Assembly (NCBI RefSeq): GCF_016283395.1
Contig: NZ_JAEEMU010000053.1
Span: 1 to 60,537 of the forward strand
DNA: 60,537 bases
Origin: Ruminococcus sp.
GTDB lineage: Bacteria; Bacillota_A; Clostridia; Oscillospirales; Ruminococcaceae
Direction of reading: 5' to 3'
Position numbers and translations under genes: made by a program. The notes under the pieces were generated by a model. The model ran no database searches. It saw only the letters and a list, made by a program, of their open reading frames with translations, and was not told where the DNA came from. Shown here in pieces: positions 50,324 to 59,234 of the stretch (within the stretch, counting starts at the first letter, position 1; each line of letters begins with the position of its first letter).

Positions 50324-52033
50324 ATGGAGAATAAAAAGGAAAAGAAAAGCTTACTTTCAGGTCTGACGGTTCTTATTATTTACATAAGCGGACTTATATT
50401 TGTAAGCTGTTTCCATGAACCGTGGTTTGATGAGTCGCAGGCGTGGCTGATAGCAAGATGTGCTTCATTCAAGGAGCTTTTTACCTATGTCCCTCATTAT
50501 GAGGGACATCCGCCGCTGTGGCATCTGATACTTTCGGTATTTGCGAAGAACGGAGCTCCCTTTGACCTTACGATAAAGGCGATAAATATAACGTTCAGTG
50601 CTGCGGCAATGGCTCTTCTCATATTCCGTTCGCCGTTCCCGAAAGCGGTAAGATATATCCTGCCTTTTACCTATTTCTTTTTTTATCATTACGGAGTATA
50701 CTGCCGACCATATTCAATGACCATGCTTGCGTTCATGCTTGCTGCAATAACTTATAAAGAACGTAACTCAAAGCCGTGGAGGTATATTTTTTCGCTTATC
50801 TTCCTGTGCCTTACATCAGCTTACGGTATCATGTTGGCAGGCGGACTCTGTCTTGTGTGGACCTTTGAGATAATATCAGAGCTCCATAAAAATAAAAAGA
50901 TCTTTCTTTTCTGGAAAGACAAGCGTTTTTATTCCCTTTGCTTTATCCTTTTGACAGCAGTAATGCTTCTCATTATGATAATTCCTGCGGATGACTGCTA
51001 TTACGGAGGCGTGGATAACGGAGGAAGTATCTTAGAGATACTGACGAGAATAAGGGATTATGGTACTGTCATTATACTTCCTTTTGAAAGTTGGAGCGGA
51101 GTGTTGTTTGGCATAAACGGTGAAAAAGACTATACTTCCATATTTATTGCAGAAGCCGTGATCGGGTTACTGATCTGGACTGCACTTATTTTAATAACAC
51201 GAAAGAACAGAAAGTTCTTTACATTCTTTGTTCCGTATATAATAATGGCTGTATTTATGGCATTTCATTATATGTCGGCACATCATATAGGTATAAGCGG
51301 ACTTTTCCATGTGTTTGTTTTCTGGATAATGGCAGAGCAGGAGGGCGGAATACAGCTGCCTGAGTCATTTATAAAAATAAAGAACAGTTTCGGTTCTCCA
51401 TTTATACGCAAATTCATTTTGAGCGTAGGCGTTATTATATGTCTCATGCCTGTAGTGTACAGCATAGGTGCTTCTTACATGGATATAAAAGGAGAATGCG
51501 GAACAAGCAAGTATGCTGAGATAATAAAGGAAAACCACCTTGAAGACAGGAAAATAATGGCTCAATGGACCGTTACATACGATAAAGGCAGTGATAATGT
51601 CTTTAAAGTGCTTGAGATCCCTTCCGAACACGGAAAGATAGAAAGCAACAGCACATATCTCATGGGCGATCCTGCTATGATACAGCCGTATTTTGACAGA
51701 AATATATTTATGAATTTCAATGTTGACTGTCCTGATGACTTGTATATGCACTATAAGTATAAAGAAGACGTTGATGCTGTATTTGCAAGCTGGAGGGAGA
51801 AGGGGCTTCCCGATTTTATACTTGATTATTGTCCTATTGATGAGGTATATGACGAGGAAACACTTGAGGGCGTAAAATACCTTCCTATTTATGAGATTCA
51901 ATTTAATGTATTTTATAAGCTTGATTTCAATAATTATTATGAGCGTTTATACATACGCGAGGATCTTCTCGGCGAATATCCTCAGTTCAAATGGATAGAC
52001 GATCAAAGGGGAAATATCTACGAAAGAAAATGA
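50324..52033 (+). CDS. GT-C-type membrane glycosyltransferase-like protein
   Basis: 569 residues with about ten membrane segments in the first 400 and a soluble C-terminal part of about 170. After the first segment come the acidic pair in EPWFDESQAWLIARC (about 32-46) and HYEGHPPLWHLILSVF, both typical of GT39-like polyprenyl-phosphate-sugar transferases of the GT-C fold. It probably moves a sugar from a lipid carrier outside the membrane; donor and acceptor are unknown. GAAAGGAG precedes the ATG. It follows the small DUF gene closely. Confidence 0.78.
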   Translation: MENKKEKKSLLSGLTVLIIYISGLIFVSCFHEPWFDESQAWLIARCASFKELFTYVPHYEGHPPLWHLILSVFAKNGAPFDLTIKAINITFSAAAMALLIFRSPFPKAVRYILPFTYFFFYHYGVYCRPYSMTMLAFMLAAITYKERNSKPWRYIFSLIFLCLTSAYGIMLAGGLCLVWTFEIISELHKNKKIFLFWKDKRFYSLCFILLTAVMLLIMIIPADDCYYGGVDNGGSILEILTRIRDYGTVIILPFESWSGVLFGINGEKDYTSIFIAEAVIGLLIWTALILITRKNRKFFTFFVPYIIMAVFMAFHYMSAHHIGISGLFHVFVFWIMAEQEGGIQLPESFIKIKNSFGSPFIRKFILSVGVIICLMPVVYSIGASYMDIKGECGTSKYAEIIKENHLEDRKIMAQWTVTYDKGSDNVFKVLEIPSEHGKIESNSTYLMGDPAMIQPYFDRNIFMNFNVDCPDDLYMHYKYKEDVDAVFASWREKGLPDFILDYCPIDEVYDEETLEGVKYLPIYEIQFNVFYKLDFNNYYERLYIREDLLGEYPQFKWIDDQRGNIYERK

Positions 52034-52066
52034 TTTTATCTTAATATCTGAGATGGAGGAATGGAT

Positions 52067-53773
52067 ATGCAGATCGTAACACCGAAGCAAATGGGGAGAC
52101 TTGAGGAGCGTTCCGAGAAGCTGGGGGTATCAAAAAGGCAGCTCATGGAGAACGCAGGAAGAAAGCTTGCAGAGCTTATTGACGGCTACTGCCGCAATGA
52201 AGCGAAGCTGAGTCCCGAGGAATGTTCGGTAGTATTTCTTGCAGGTACGGGAAATAACGGCGGCGACTGTTTTGCTGCGGCTGATATTCTTCTGTATAAG
52301 GGGTATAAGCTGACTATCATACACATAGGCGGACTGCCGAAAACTCCTCTTGCTCAGGAAATGATGAGCAGACTGCCCAGAGAAAAGATAAGCTTTATCG
52401 AAGGCTTCCGCAGCGGCAACGTGGAAGCTGCTATAGAAGCGGCAGAACTGGACTATATGACAATACAGCCGAGAAAGCCCGATCCATCTGACGATAAAAA
52501 TGAGCATAATCCTCTTGATGATATACTCAATGCCGAGAAGAAGCGCATGGGGCTCATAAAGGGGGCTGTTGTAGGTGCGCAGGTGCTTGTTGACGGAGTT
52601 TTCGGCACAGGCTTCCACGGAGATCTTGACAAGGATATAATGGGTATTTTCGGCATAGGAACTGCGGCTTACAGGATAGCTGTTGATGTACCCAGCGGCG
52701 GGAACAGTGCGTCGGGTACGATATCTGCCGGTATCTTCAAGGCAGACGAGACTATGACCTTCGGATTTATAAAATCGGGTATGTCTCAGTTCCCGTTGAA
52801 GAAATACTGCGGAAAAATCACTATCGCAGATATAGGTATACCCAAAGAAGCACTGAAAATACTTGAGGGCGAGCGCGAATATTTCAGGATAGAGCGTAAT
52901 TTCCTTGCTGCATATCCTCAGAAAAGGGAGAGAGATGCTCATAAGGGCTGCTTCGGAACAGTTCTCGTTATCGCAGGAAGCTCTTCCATGCGCGGTGCAG
53001 CGGCTTTTGCTGCACTTGGCGCACTTCGCAGCGGAGCGGGACTGGTAAGAGTGGCTTCTGTTGAAAAGTGCATAGATACTGTATCTGTGCTTGCTCCCGA
53101 GGCTACATTTATCGAGCTTGACAGCGATGATTACGGATTTATGCTGTATGACAGCAGCTGTGAGCCGTTGTCAGCGGCTATGAAAAAGGCTACAGCCATA
53201 GTTATTGGCTGCGGAATGGGCGTGACTCCCGATACCATAGAGCTTACGAAATTTGTGGTGCAAAATGCGGAGTGTCCTGTAATAATAGACGCTGATGGAA
53301 TAAATTGCATAGCAAAGGACATAGATATTTTAATGAAGAAGCGTACAGACATCATTATAACTCCTCATGTGGGAGAGATGGCAAGGCTTCTCAGCTGCGA
53401 TACGCAGATGATATCCGAGAACAGACTGCTAGCTGCGGAAAAATATGCAGAGCAGTACGGTATCACCGTAGTGCTCAAAGGCGGCGGAACTGTTGTGGCT
53501 GACAGCCGTTACACGGCGGCAAATCATACAGGCAATGCAGGTATGAGCGTTGGCGGCAGCGGCGATGTTCTTGCAGGTATAATCGGCTCTGCTGTCGCAC
53601 AGGGATGCGGCATTTTTGACGGTGCCTGTGCAGGTGTGTATATGCACGGACTTGCAGGTGATATCGCGGCACAGAAGCTGAGTATGGAAGCAATGCTGCC
53701 GAGAGATATAATCGGCAATCTTCCCGATGCATTCGGTATACTAAAGGAAAAGAAGAAAAATATGACCGTATAA
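52067..53773 (+). CDS. nnr: Bifunctional NAD(P)HX epimerase/dehydratase
   Basis: About 568 residues from ATG 52067, 7 bases after GGAGG; the ATG at 52061 is too close to that site. The N-terminal YjeF_N epimerase (about 1-250) has VVFLAGTGNNGGDCFAAADIL and DGVFGTGFHGDL. The C-terminal kinase-like dehydratase (about 270-560) has HKGCFGTVLVIAGSSSMRGAAAFAALGALRSGAGLV, TPHVGEMARL, VVLKGGGTVVAD and NAGMSVGGSGDVLAGIIGS. It repairs hydrated NADH and NADPH. The epimerase part holds an extra charged insertion (PRKPDPSDDKNEHNPL, about 135-150). Confidence 0.94.
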   Translation: MQIVTPKQMGRLEERSEKLGVSKRQLMENAGRKLAELIDGYCRNEAKLSPEECSVVFLAGTGNNGGDCFAAADILLYKGYKLTIIHIGGLPKTPLAQEMMSRLPREKISFIEGFRSGNVEAAIEAAELDYMTIQPRKPDPSDDKNEHNPLDDILNAEKKRMGLIKGAVVGAQVLVDGVFGTGFHGDLDKDIMGIFGIGTAAYRIAVDVPSGGNSASGTISAGIFKADETMTFGFIKSGMSQFPLKKYCGKITIADIGIPKEALKILEGEREYFRIERNFLAAYPQKRERDAHKGCFGTVLVIAGSSSMRGAAAFAALGALRSGAGLVRVASVEKCIDTVSVLAPEATFIELDSDDYGFMLYDSSCEPLSAAMKKATAIVIGCGMGVTPDTIELTKFVVQNAECPVIIDADGINCIAKDIDILMKKRTDIIITPHVGEMARLLSCDTQMISENRLLAAEKYAEQYGITVVLKGGGTVVADSRYTAANHTGNAGMSVGGSGDVLAGIIGSAVAQGCGIFDGACAGVYMHGLAGDIAAQKLSMEAMLPRDIIGNLPDAFGILKEKKKNMTV

Positions 53774-53825
53774 CTACGGCAGGATGTGAAAATGTATTTT
53801 CATTACTATGAACGGAGCTGGTATT

Positions 53826-54443
53826 ATGAAAAGAGTTTTTACATTCGTATCAACATTGGCGGTGGTGCTGTGCCTGACAGCCTGTGCAGTACCCGTTGGC
53901 AGTAAGAGTTCGCGGAAGAACGGGCTTTCAAGTCCATTTTCTGCATCTGTCAGCATTACTCTTGACCGCCTTGAAGCTGAGGGCAGTATCAAACGCTTCG
54001 GCGAGGGCGTGTGGGAGATAGAGTTCTCCGAACCCAATACTCTCAGCGGCGTAAAGCTGGAATTCAGCGAGGGAAATGTCATAGCTTCATACAAGGGGCT
54101 GACGTTTTCTGTTCCCCAGTCGGCTGTGCCCGTAAAGGCAATGATGCTCAATCTTATGAAGGCAGTTGACGAAAACGCCAAGACGGAAGAACTCAGCGGC
54201 AAAGAGGACGGCGATATGCTGAAAATAGAGGGTACTCTTGACGGCGGAGATTACACTCTTACCGTTGACAAGGACGGTCTGCTCAGTGGGTTCGATATGC
54301 CAAACAATAAGCTTACCATGAGATTTACCGAGATGAAAACTGCGGAGATAACATTGGAGCAGGTGACTTCCGAAACAGTTACCACTTCTGCTTCTGTGAC
54401 ATCATCGACCGATGTTCAGACAACGGTAACTACAACTGCATAA
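53826..54443 (+). CDS. Lipoprotein of unknown function
   Basis: About 205 residues from ATG 53826 (MKRVFTFVSTLAVVLCLTAC), with GGAG 9 bases upstream. Lipobox LTAC gives the lipidated Cys at about 20. A beta-rich domain (about 45-185) with VSITLDRLEAEGSIKRFGEGVWEIEFSEP and DYTLTVDKDGLLSGFDMPNNKLTMRF is followed by a Thr/Ser-rich tail. No family recognised. It follows the nnr gene by 52 bases and ends at a terminator. Confidence 0.8.
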   Translation: MKRVFTFVSTLAVVLCLTACAVPVGSKSSRKNGLSSPFSASVSITLDRLEAEGSIKRFGEGVWEIEFSEPNTLSGVKLEFSEGNVIASYKGLTFSVPQSAVPVKAMMLNLMKAVDENAKTEELSGKEDGDMLKIEGTLDGGDYTLTVDKDGLLSGFDMPNNKLTMRFTEMKTAEITLEQVTSETVTTSASVTSSTDVQTTVTTTA

Positions 54444-54450
54444 AGTTTGC

Positions 54451-54481
54451 GCGGACAGCTTTTGCTGTCCGCTTCTTGTTA
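54451..54481 (+). terminator. Terminator after the lipoprotein gene
   Basis: GCGGACAGC / GCTGTCCGC stem with a 4-base loop and TTCTTGTT. Confidence 0.75.
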
Positions 54482-54496
54482 TGAAAAAAATGCCTG

Positions 54497-54525
54497 TTGA
54501 TTATTTTAATGAATTATGGTATAAT
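54497..54525 (+). promoter_or_regulatory. Promoter of the DUF3810-like gene
   Basis: TTGATT (54497-54502), a 17-base spacer and TATAAT (54520-54525). Confidence 0.78.
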
Positions 54526-54568
54526 TAGGTTGATTTCAAATATTTCCGTATGGAAAAGGGGGAGAATG

Positions 54569-55666
54569 ATGAAAAAAAGATACAGTATACCGCTTATTAT
54601 CATAGCGGTCATGGTACTTCTGAATGTTATTTCTCGTTTCAGTACGGCTTTTTCGGATTTTTACGTGGAAAACATATTCCATTACATATCGGCGGCTGTT
54701 TCATTCGTTACGGGAGTATTTCCGTTTTCACTTGGGGAAATGCTGACGGTTGCGGCTGTAGTTCTTGTAATTATCGGTATACCGCTTTTTCTTCTGCTCC
54801 TCATTTTCAGAAAGGGCAAACGCAAAAAAACTGCCGCATTTGCTGGTACACTTGTTTTGTGGATACTCTGCTATATTACCACCACTGAGACTATGAACTG
54901 CTTCATAATGTATCAGTGCACTCCTCTTGCGGAGAAATGCTTTCCCGATGCACACGAGCATACAAACGAGGAGCTTACTCAGCTTTATGGTGCATTTATA
55001 AAGAAATGCAACGAACTCTCAAAGCAGGTGCAGCGAGATGAGAACGGCTGCTTTAAGCTTACCTGCGACTTTCAGAAAGAAGCAAAAAAAGCTATGAAAA
55101 ATGCTGCGGACAAGCTTTCACCGCAGCTCAGAGGCTATTATCCCGATGCAAAGCCTATTGAATTTTCGTACTTTATGAGCCAGTCTCATCTTACGGGAAT
55201 ATATCTGCCTTACACTATTGAAGCCAATTACAACGATGATATGATAAGAGCCAATCTTCCGTCAACGGTCTGCCATGAGCTTGCTCATCTGAAAGGCTTT
55301 ATACAGGAGGACGAAGCCAATTTTATATCATTTGTAGCTACAACACAGAGCGATAATGTGGAGTTTCAGTATTCCGGCTATCTTGATGCCCTTGAATATG
55401 TACATAATACTGTCTGGGACAACGACGTGGAGGAAGCTTATCCGCTTTCTGACGAGATATGCGAAGAAGTTCTCATGGACTGGTTCAGGTTCATGCCCGA
55501 GAATTACTGGGAAGAAAATGCAGATAAGGAAGTTATCTCCACTGAGACTGTCAGTGAGGCTTCAAGTGCGGCAATTGATACGAATATAAAGATGAACGGA
55601 AGAGATGAAGGCATAAAGGCTTATTCTATGGTAGTTGACCTTTTGCTCGATTACTATTTCCCGTAA
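54569..55666 (+). CDS. DUF3810-like membrane protein with an HExxH motif
   Basis: About 365 residues from ATG 54569, a few bases after GGGGGAG. Three membrane segments (about 7-27, 45-85, 92-110) precede a soluble domain containing STVCHELAHLKGFIQEDEANFISFVA (about 233-258). The H-E-L-A-H plus downstream E-D-E-A-N is the zinc-metallopeptidase-like signature of DUF3810. Whether the family is proteolytic is not known to me. It is followed by two tandem lipoprotein genes. Confidence 0.82.
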   Translation: MKKRYSIPLIIIAVMVLLNVISRFSTAFSDFYVENIFHYISAAVSFVTGVFPFSLGEMLTVAAVVLVIIGIPLFLLLLIFRKGKRKKTAAFAGTLVLWILCYITTTETMNCFIMYQCTPLAEKCFPDAHEHTNEELTQLYGAFIKKCNELSKQVQRDENGCFKLTCDFQKEAKKAMKNAADKLSPQLRGYYPDAKPIEFSYFMSQSHLTGIYLPYTIEANYNDDMIRANLPSTVCHELAHLKGFIQEDEANFISFVATTQSDNVEFQYSGYLDALEYVHNTVWDNDVEEAYPLSDEICEEVLMDWFRFMPENYWEENADKEVISTETVSEASSAAIDTNIKMNGRDEGIKAYSMVVDLLLDYYFP

Positions 55667-55696
55667 AAGCAGTGAATATCCAAAAGGAGAATTATA

Positions 55697-56851
55697 ATGA
55701 AAAGGATAATTGCAGGCATTTTAGCAATGACAGCGGTAATGGGCATACTTACAGGCTGCGGAAAGGACGCTGCCGATGATGCGGAAGAGAACACAACAGT
55801 TGAAACAACTGCCGTTTCCGAAGAAGATACCACTACCGCAGAAGAGGAAACTACCGTAGAAAAAACAGAAGCTGACGTCAGCGATGTTTCTTGCGAAGAT
55901 GTTATATATGAATTTATTGACGCTTACAATGCGCAGGATTATAAGAAAACATTTGAAATGCAGATGCCTGACGATATTATGAAGGTCATTGATTTTTCTG
56001 TGAAATATGATGAAAAAGAAAAGCGTAATGCCGATGAGATAATCAGGGAGTCTCAGCGTAAATTATACGGCAATGCTGATGATGAGCACATAGAGGTAAA
56101 GATCAAAAACATCATTGAAAAGGAACCTATGACAGATAAAGAACTTCTGGATCTGAAATATTCTTTTGGTATGTATGCATGGATGATAAAATTTGTCGAT
56201 GAAAAAGGGAATGATCCTGATTTTGATAATGATAGCTTTGAAGAAGAAATTACAAATACAAATATCAATGATTTCCTGGAGCTGTCTGACATATCCGACG
56301 GTTACCGCGTTGAGATGGAGCTTGAAAACGAAAAAACAGGATACACTTATGAAGGAAATATTTATGTTATGAACTATAAGGGCAAATGGAAGATAAACGC
56401 CAAATATATCCTTGGTTCTAACATGATCAATTCGCTGAAACCCCTTGAAGGATTTGCAAGAAGCATATATAATGCACAAAACAGTGCAATTGTCGAAATG
56501 GACGAAGAGTGCGCAGGTATAGGCTGGAAGGACTGCTTTATAATATGTTCTGATGAAAGTAAGGATTATAATGTCCCTGATGAATTTGAAAGGGATATCT
56601 TTATGAAAAAGATTAGGCGGTATTTTGATGCTATAGATAAGACAGAGTGGTTTTCTGTTATATACAATGGTATTTCGCATACGGTTGCATATGTCAAGGA
56701 TAAGCCCGAGACTATAGAGACCTTCCCTGACTTAAAATATGATAAAGAAGAAATTATCAGTGCAATGGGCGAAAAGATATCTGATGATATGTCATTTGAT
56801 GAAAGATACAATATCTGTGTCGATGTAATAAAAAATAAAACGGAGGAATAA
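55697..56851 (+). CDS. Acidic lipoprotein, tandem paralogue 1
   Basis: 384 residues. Signal peptide with lipobox LTGC (Cys at about 22), a Thr/Glu-rich acidic spacer, and a domain (about 65-370) containing EFIDAYNAQDYKKTFEMQMPDDIMK, then DYNVPDEFERDIFMKKIRRYFDAIDKTEWFSV. The next gene repeats all these elements. No family recognised; the start resembles domains found in lipoproteins with an NTF2-like fold. AAAGGAG precedes the ATG. Confidence 0.82.
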   Translation: MKRIIAGILAMTAVMGILTGCGKDAADDAEENTTVETTAVSEEDTTTAEEETTVEKTEADVSDVSCEDVIYEFIDAYNAQDYKKTFEMQMPDDIMKVIDFSVKYDEKEKRNADEIIRESQRKLYGNADDEHIEVKIKNIIEKEPMTDKELLDLKYSFGMYAWMIKFVDEKGNDPDFDNDSFEEEITNTNINDFLELSDISDGYRVEMELENEKTGYTYEGNIYVMNYKGKWKINAKYILGSNMINSLKPLEGFARSIYNAQNSAIVEMDEECAGIGWKDCFIICSDESKDYNVPDEFERDIFMKKIRRYFDAIDKTEWFSVIYNGISHTVAYVKDKPETIETFPDLKYDKEEIISAMGEKISDDMSFDERYNICVDVIKNKTEE

Positions 56852-56854
56852 AAA

Positions 56855-58009
56855 ATGAAAAAAGTAATTGCAGGAATTATCGCATTAACAACAGTAATAT
56901 GTACATTTACAGGCTGCGGAAAGGACGCTGCTGATGATGCGGCAGGTACTTCGGCAAGTACAGCGGCAGAAACAACTGCTGCACAGGAGAAAACAACAGA
57001 TGAAGAAGAGACTTCTGCTGCATCTGCAGAAACAGGCACATATGAAGATGCTGTCAAGGCGTTTATCGAGGCATTTTTAGCAAATGACCGTCAGAAAACT
57101 CTCGAAATGCAGTACCCTGACGGTATAATGGATTTCGTCAAGGTATTTATGAGATCAGAAGAAAGTGAAGAATGGACCGAGGAAGATGTCATATCATTGT
57201 TGCAGTATGGTATGTATGATGATTTTGATGAAGACGAAAAAGTCACATTCAAGGGTATCATCAGTGCCGAGCCATTGAGAAGCAATGAAGAAAGTGAAAT
57301 AAAAGAAGCGTTCTCCACTGTAAAATGGGCAATTAACTACATAAATGAACATGGCGGACCTGATAAGGCAGACCCTGATGAACTTGATGAGGAGTGGGAG
57401 AATCTGGATTATGACGAGTACCCATGCGAAGTCGATATCGAAGAGGGCTATTATGTTACCTTTGAAATTGAAGACGATGAAAGCGAGACTAATGAGGGAA
57501 CTCTTTATGCTGTACGTATTAAGGGGGAAAACGGCTGGAAGATCAGTATTGGTGATATACATGGCAATGTTAAAGCAAACAGAAAAGACTCACTGAATTC
57601 CACAGCTTCATCTTTAGACAAAGCTCTGAATACTGCACTTGTGGAGATGGACGAAGAGGGAAAGCTGACTTCATCTGACAAAATGTTTATTGTCAGCTCA
57701 GATGACAGCATGAATTATAATGTTCCCGATGATTTTGATGTGGAATTCCTCAGAAAAAGAGCTCGGAATTATTTTGAAATGATCGATGAACTTGAGTGGT
57801 TTGCTGTGATAAATAAAGGATACGTTGAGTATGTTGCTGCTGTTTATCCTGATGATCAGCAGTATGTAGGTACATATCCTCCTAATAGCATCATGAATAA
57901 GGCCGAACCTGCTGAAGCTTACTCTGATAATACAAAAAAAGACGAAAAAGCAGATGAGAGAACATTGCAAGAGCTTTATGATATCTGTGTTGAAGTCATC
58001 GGAAAATAA
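56855..58009 (+). CDS. Acidic lipoprotein, tandem paralogue 2
   Basis: 384 residues, starting 3 bases after the stop of its paralogue with GGAGG just before the ATG. Lipobox FTGC, then GKDAADDAAG identical in part to the neighbour, AFIEAFLANDRQKTLEMQYPDGIMD and NYNVPDDFDVEFLRKRARNYFEMIDELEWFAV. The same length and aligned motifs throughout point to a tandem duplication followed by marked divergence. Function unknown. Confidence 0.82.
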   Translation: MKKVIAGIIALTTVICTFTGCGKDAADDAAGTSASTAAETTAAQEKTTDEEETSAASAETGTYEDAVKAFIEAFLANDRQKTLEMQYPDGIMDFVKVFMRSEESEEWTEEDVISLLQYGMYDDFDEDEKVTFKGIISAEPLRSNEESEIKEAFSTVKWAINYINEHGGPDKADPDELDEEWENLDYDEYPCEVDIEEGYYVTFEIEDDESETNEGTLYAVRIKGENGWKISIGDIHGNVKANRKDSLNSTASSLDKALNTALVEMDEEGKLTSSDKMFIVSSDDSMNYNVPDDFDVEFLRKRARNYFEMIDELEWFAVINKGYVEYVAAVYPDDQQYVGTYPPNSIMNKAEPAEAYSDNTKKDEKADERTLQELYDICVEVIGK

Positions 58010-58029
58010 CACGATAAGCATATAAAAGT

Positions 58030-58072
58030 ATACCTCCGAATATACTTGAAATATCAAGTGTTTCGGAGGTAT
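58030..58072 (+). promoter_or_regulatory. Hairpin sequestering the yabP ribosome-binding site
   Basis: ATACCTCCGAA pairs with TTCGGAGGTAT, and an inner ACTTGA/TCAAGT extends the stem. The 3' arm contains the whole GGAGGT ribosome site of yabP. There is no T-run, so it acts on translation rather than termination. Confidence 0.65.
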
Positions 58073-58076
58073 GACC

Positions 58077-58355
58077 ATGCAGGACAAGACTGTAAAGCAG
58101 AATCAGAACATAATACTCGAAAACCGTAAAAGCCTGAGTATATCAGGCATAACAGATGTTGACAGCTTTGATGAAAAGGAGATAAGCTTGTATACTCAGC
58201 TGGGTGAGCTGACTATACAGGGGCGGGAACTGCACATAGACTCTATGAGTGTTGAAACAGGTGATATGACCATAACGGGCGACATATGGGCCATGATCTA
58301 TGGCGACAGGGACAGGAAAGGTCCTTTATCCGCACTTGGAAGGCTGTTCCGATGA
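58077..58355 (+). CDS. yabP: Sporulation protein YabP
   Basis: About 92 residues from ATG 58077 (GGAGGT 6 bases upstream; the ATG at 58071 touches the site). The YabP pattern LENRKSLSISGITDVDSFDEKEISLYTQLGELTIQGRELHIDSMSVETGDMTITGDIWAMIYGD is clear. In spore formers YabP is made in the mother cell and is needed for engulfed-spore development. It overlaps yabQ by 4 bases. Its ribosome site is held in a hairpin. Confidence 0.92.
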   Translation: MQDKTVKQNQNIILENRKSLSISGITDVDSFDEKEISLYTQLGELTIQGRELHIDSMSVETGDMTITGDIWAMIYGDRDRKGPLSALGRLFR

Positions 58356-58897
58356 AAATGGCTGAGACATTCTTCACTGTCAGTGAGGAACTGCGCCTTT
58401 TCGGACTTTCCTGCCTTATGGGAGTTATAGTCGGAGCGGCTTACGATGTGCTGAGAGTTTTCAGGATAATAACGCCTCATAACGGCTTCCTTACCGCAGC
58501 CGAGGATATTTTTTTCTTCATGCTTTATGCTGTTTCGCTAACAGCCTTTTCCGAAGCTGCCGCAAGGAGCGAGATGAGAATGTATTTCGTCATAGGCAAT
58601 GCTGTAGGATACGCGCTGTATTATGTTACCATAGGCAGCGTAGTTATGCGGACTATACGCAAGCTGTTCACGCTTATCGGAGCTCTGTTTAAGCTGATTT
58701 TCAGACCTTTAAAGCCTTGCCGTGCATTTTTACGTAAAAAAGCAACTGCTGAATTTGTAAGAAATTCCAAAATTATTGTTAAACCTATTAAAAAAATAAA
58801 AATAGTCTTGCTAAACAGGCGGCATCTGTTGTATAATAAAATGGAAAATACAAAAGGGAAAGAACGTGAAAAGCGTGTCGAAGAAAATGAGACATGA
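58352..58897 (+). CDS. yabQ: Spore cortex biosynthesis protein YabQ
   Basis: About 181 residues from ATG 58352, overlapping the yabP stop (ATGA). Three or four membrane segments (about 14-34, 45-65, 72-110) are followed by a basic cytoplasmic tail. The N-terminal LRLFGLSCLMGVIVGAAYDVLRVFRI and EDIFFFMLYAVSLTAF are typical YabQ. In Bacillus this protein is needed for spore cortex formation. A promoter for divIC lies within its 3' end, and its last 10 codons overlap the divIC start. Confidence 0.9.
   Translation: MKMAETFFTVSEELRLFGLSCLMGVIVGAAYDVLRVFRIITPHNGFLTAAEDIFFFMLYAVSLTAFSEAAARSEMRMYFVIGNAVGYALYYVTIGSVVMRTIRKLFTLIGALFKLIFRPLKPCRAFLRKKATAEFVRNSKIIVKPIKKIKIVLLNRRHLLYNKMENTKGKEREKRVEENET
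58808..58837 (+). promoter_or_regulatory. Internal promoter for divIC
   Basis: TTGCTA (58808-58813), an 18-base spacer and TATAAT (58832-58837), inside yabQ. It would allow divIC and the S1 gene to be expressed outside sporulation. Confidence 0.6.
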
Positions 58898-59189
58898 AAA
58901 GGAAAAAAAGAAAGGTCTGTTCAACCGCGGACTTGTAAAACTTGCAGCATTTGCAGTAATAATCGGCTGCGGTGTTCTTATTGCATCAACTCAGAAAGAC
59001 TGCGCCGAAAAAGAGGAGCAGGTAAGGCTGATACAGACTAAAATAGATGATTATGAGACCGAAAATGCCGAGCTGCAGCGTGTTCTTGACAGTGATGACC
59101 TTAATGAGTATATGGAAAAGGTCGCACTTGAGGAAAGAGGCTATGCCTACCCTGACGAGCGCAGATTCTACGACACTACAAGGGATTAA
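58866..59189 (+). CDS. divIC: Septum formation initiator family protein (DivIC/FtsB)
   Basis: 107 residues from GTG 58866, after GGGAAAG; ATG at 58887 is a shorter alternative. A basic cytoplasmic end, one membrane segment (about 25-42, LAAFAVIIGCGVLIAS), then a coiled coil EEQVRLIQTKIDDYETENAELQRVL and the family ending YMEKVALEERGYAYPDERRFYD. DivIC pairs with FtsL and DivIB at the division septum. The yabP-yabQ-divIC-S1 order is conserved in Firmicutes, which supports the call. Confidence 0.9.
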   Translation: MKSVSKKMRHEKEKKKGLFNRGLVKLAAFAVIIGCGVLIASTQKDCAEKEEQVRLIQTKIDDYETENAELQRVLDSDDLNEYMEKVALEERGYAYPDERRFYDTTRD

Positions 59190-59234
59190 TAGGGCTTGCG
59201 GAGACAGGTCCATAAAAAGGAGTTATAAATAAAT

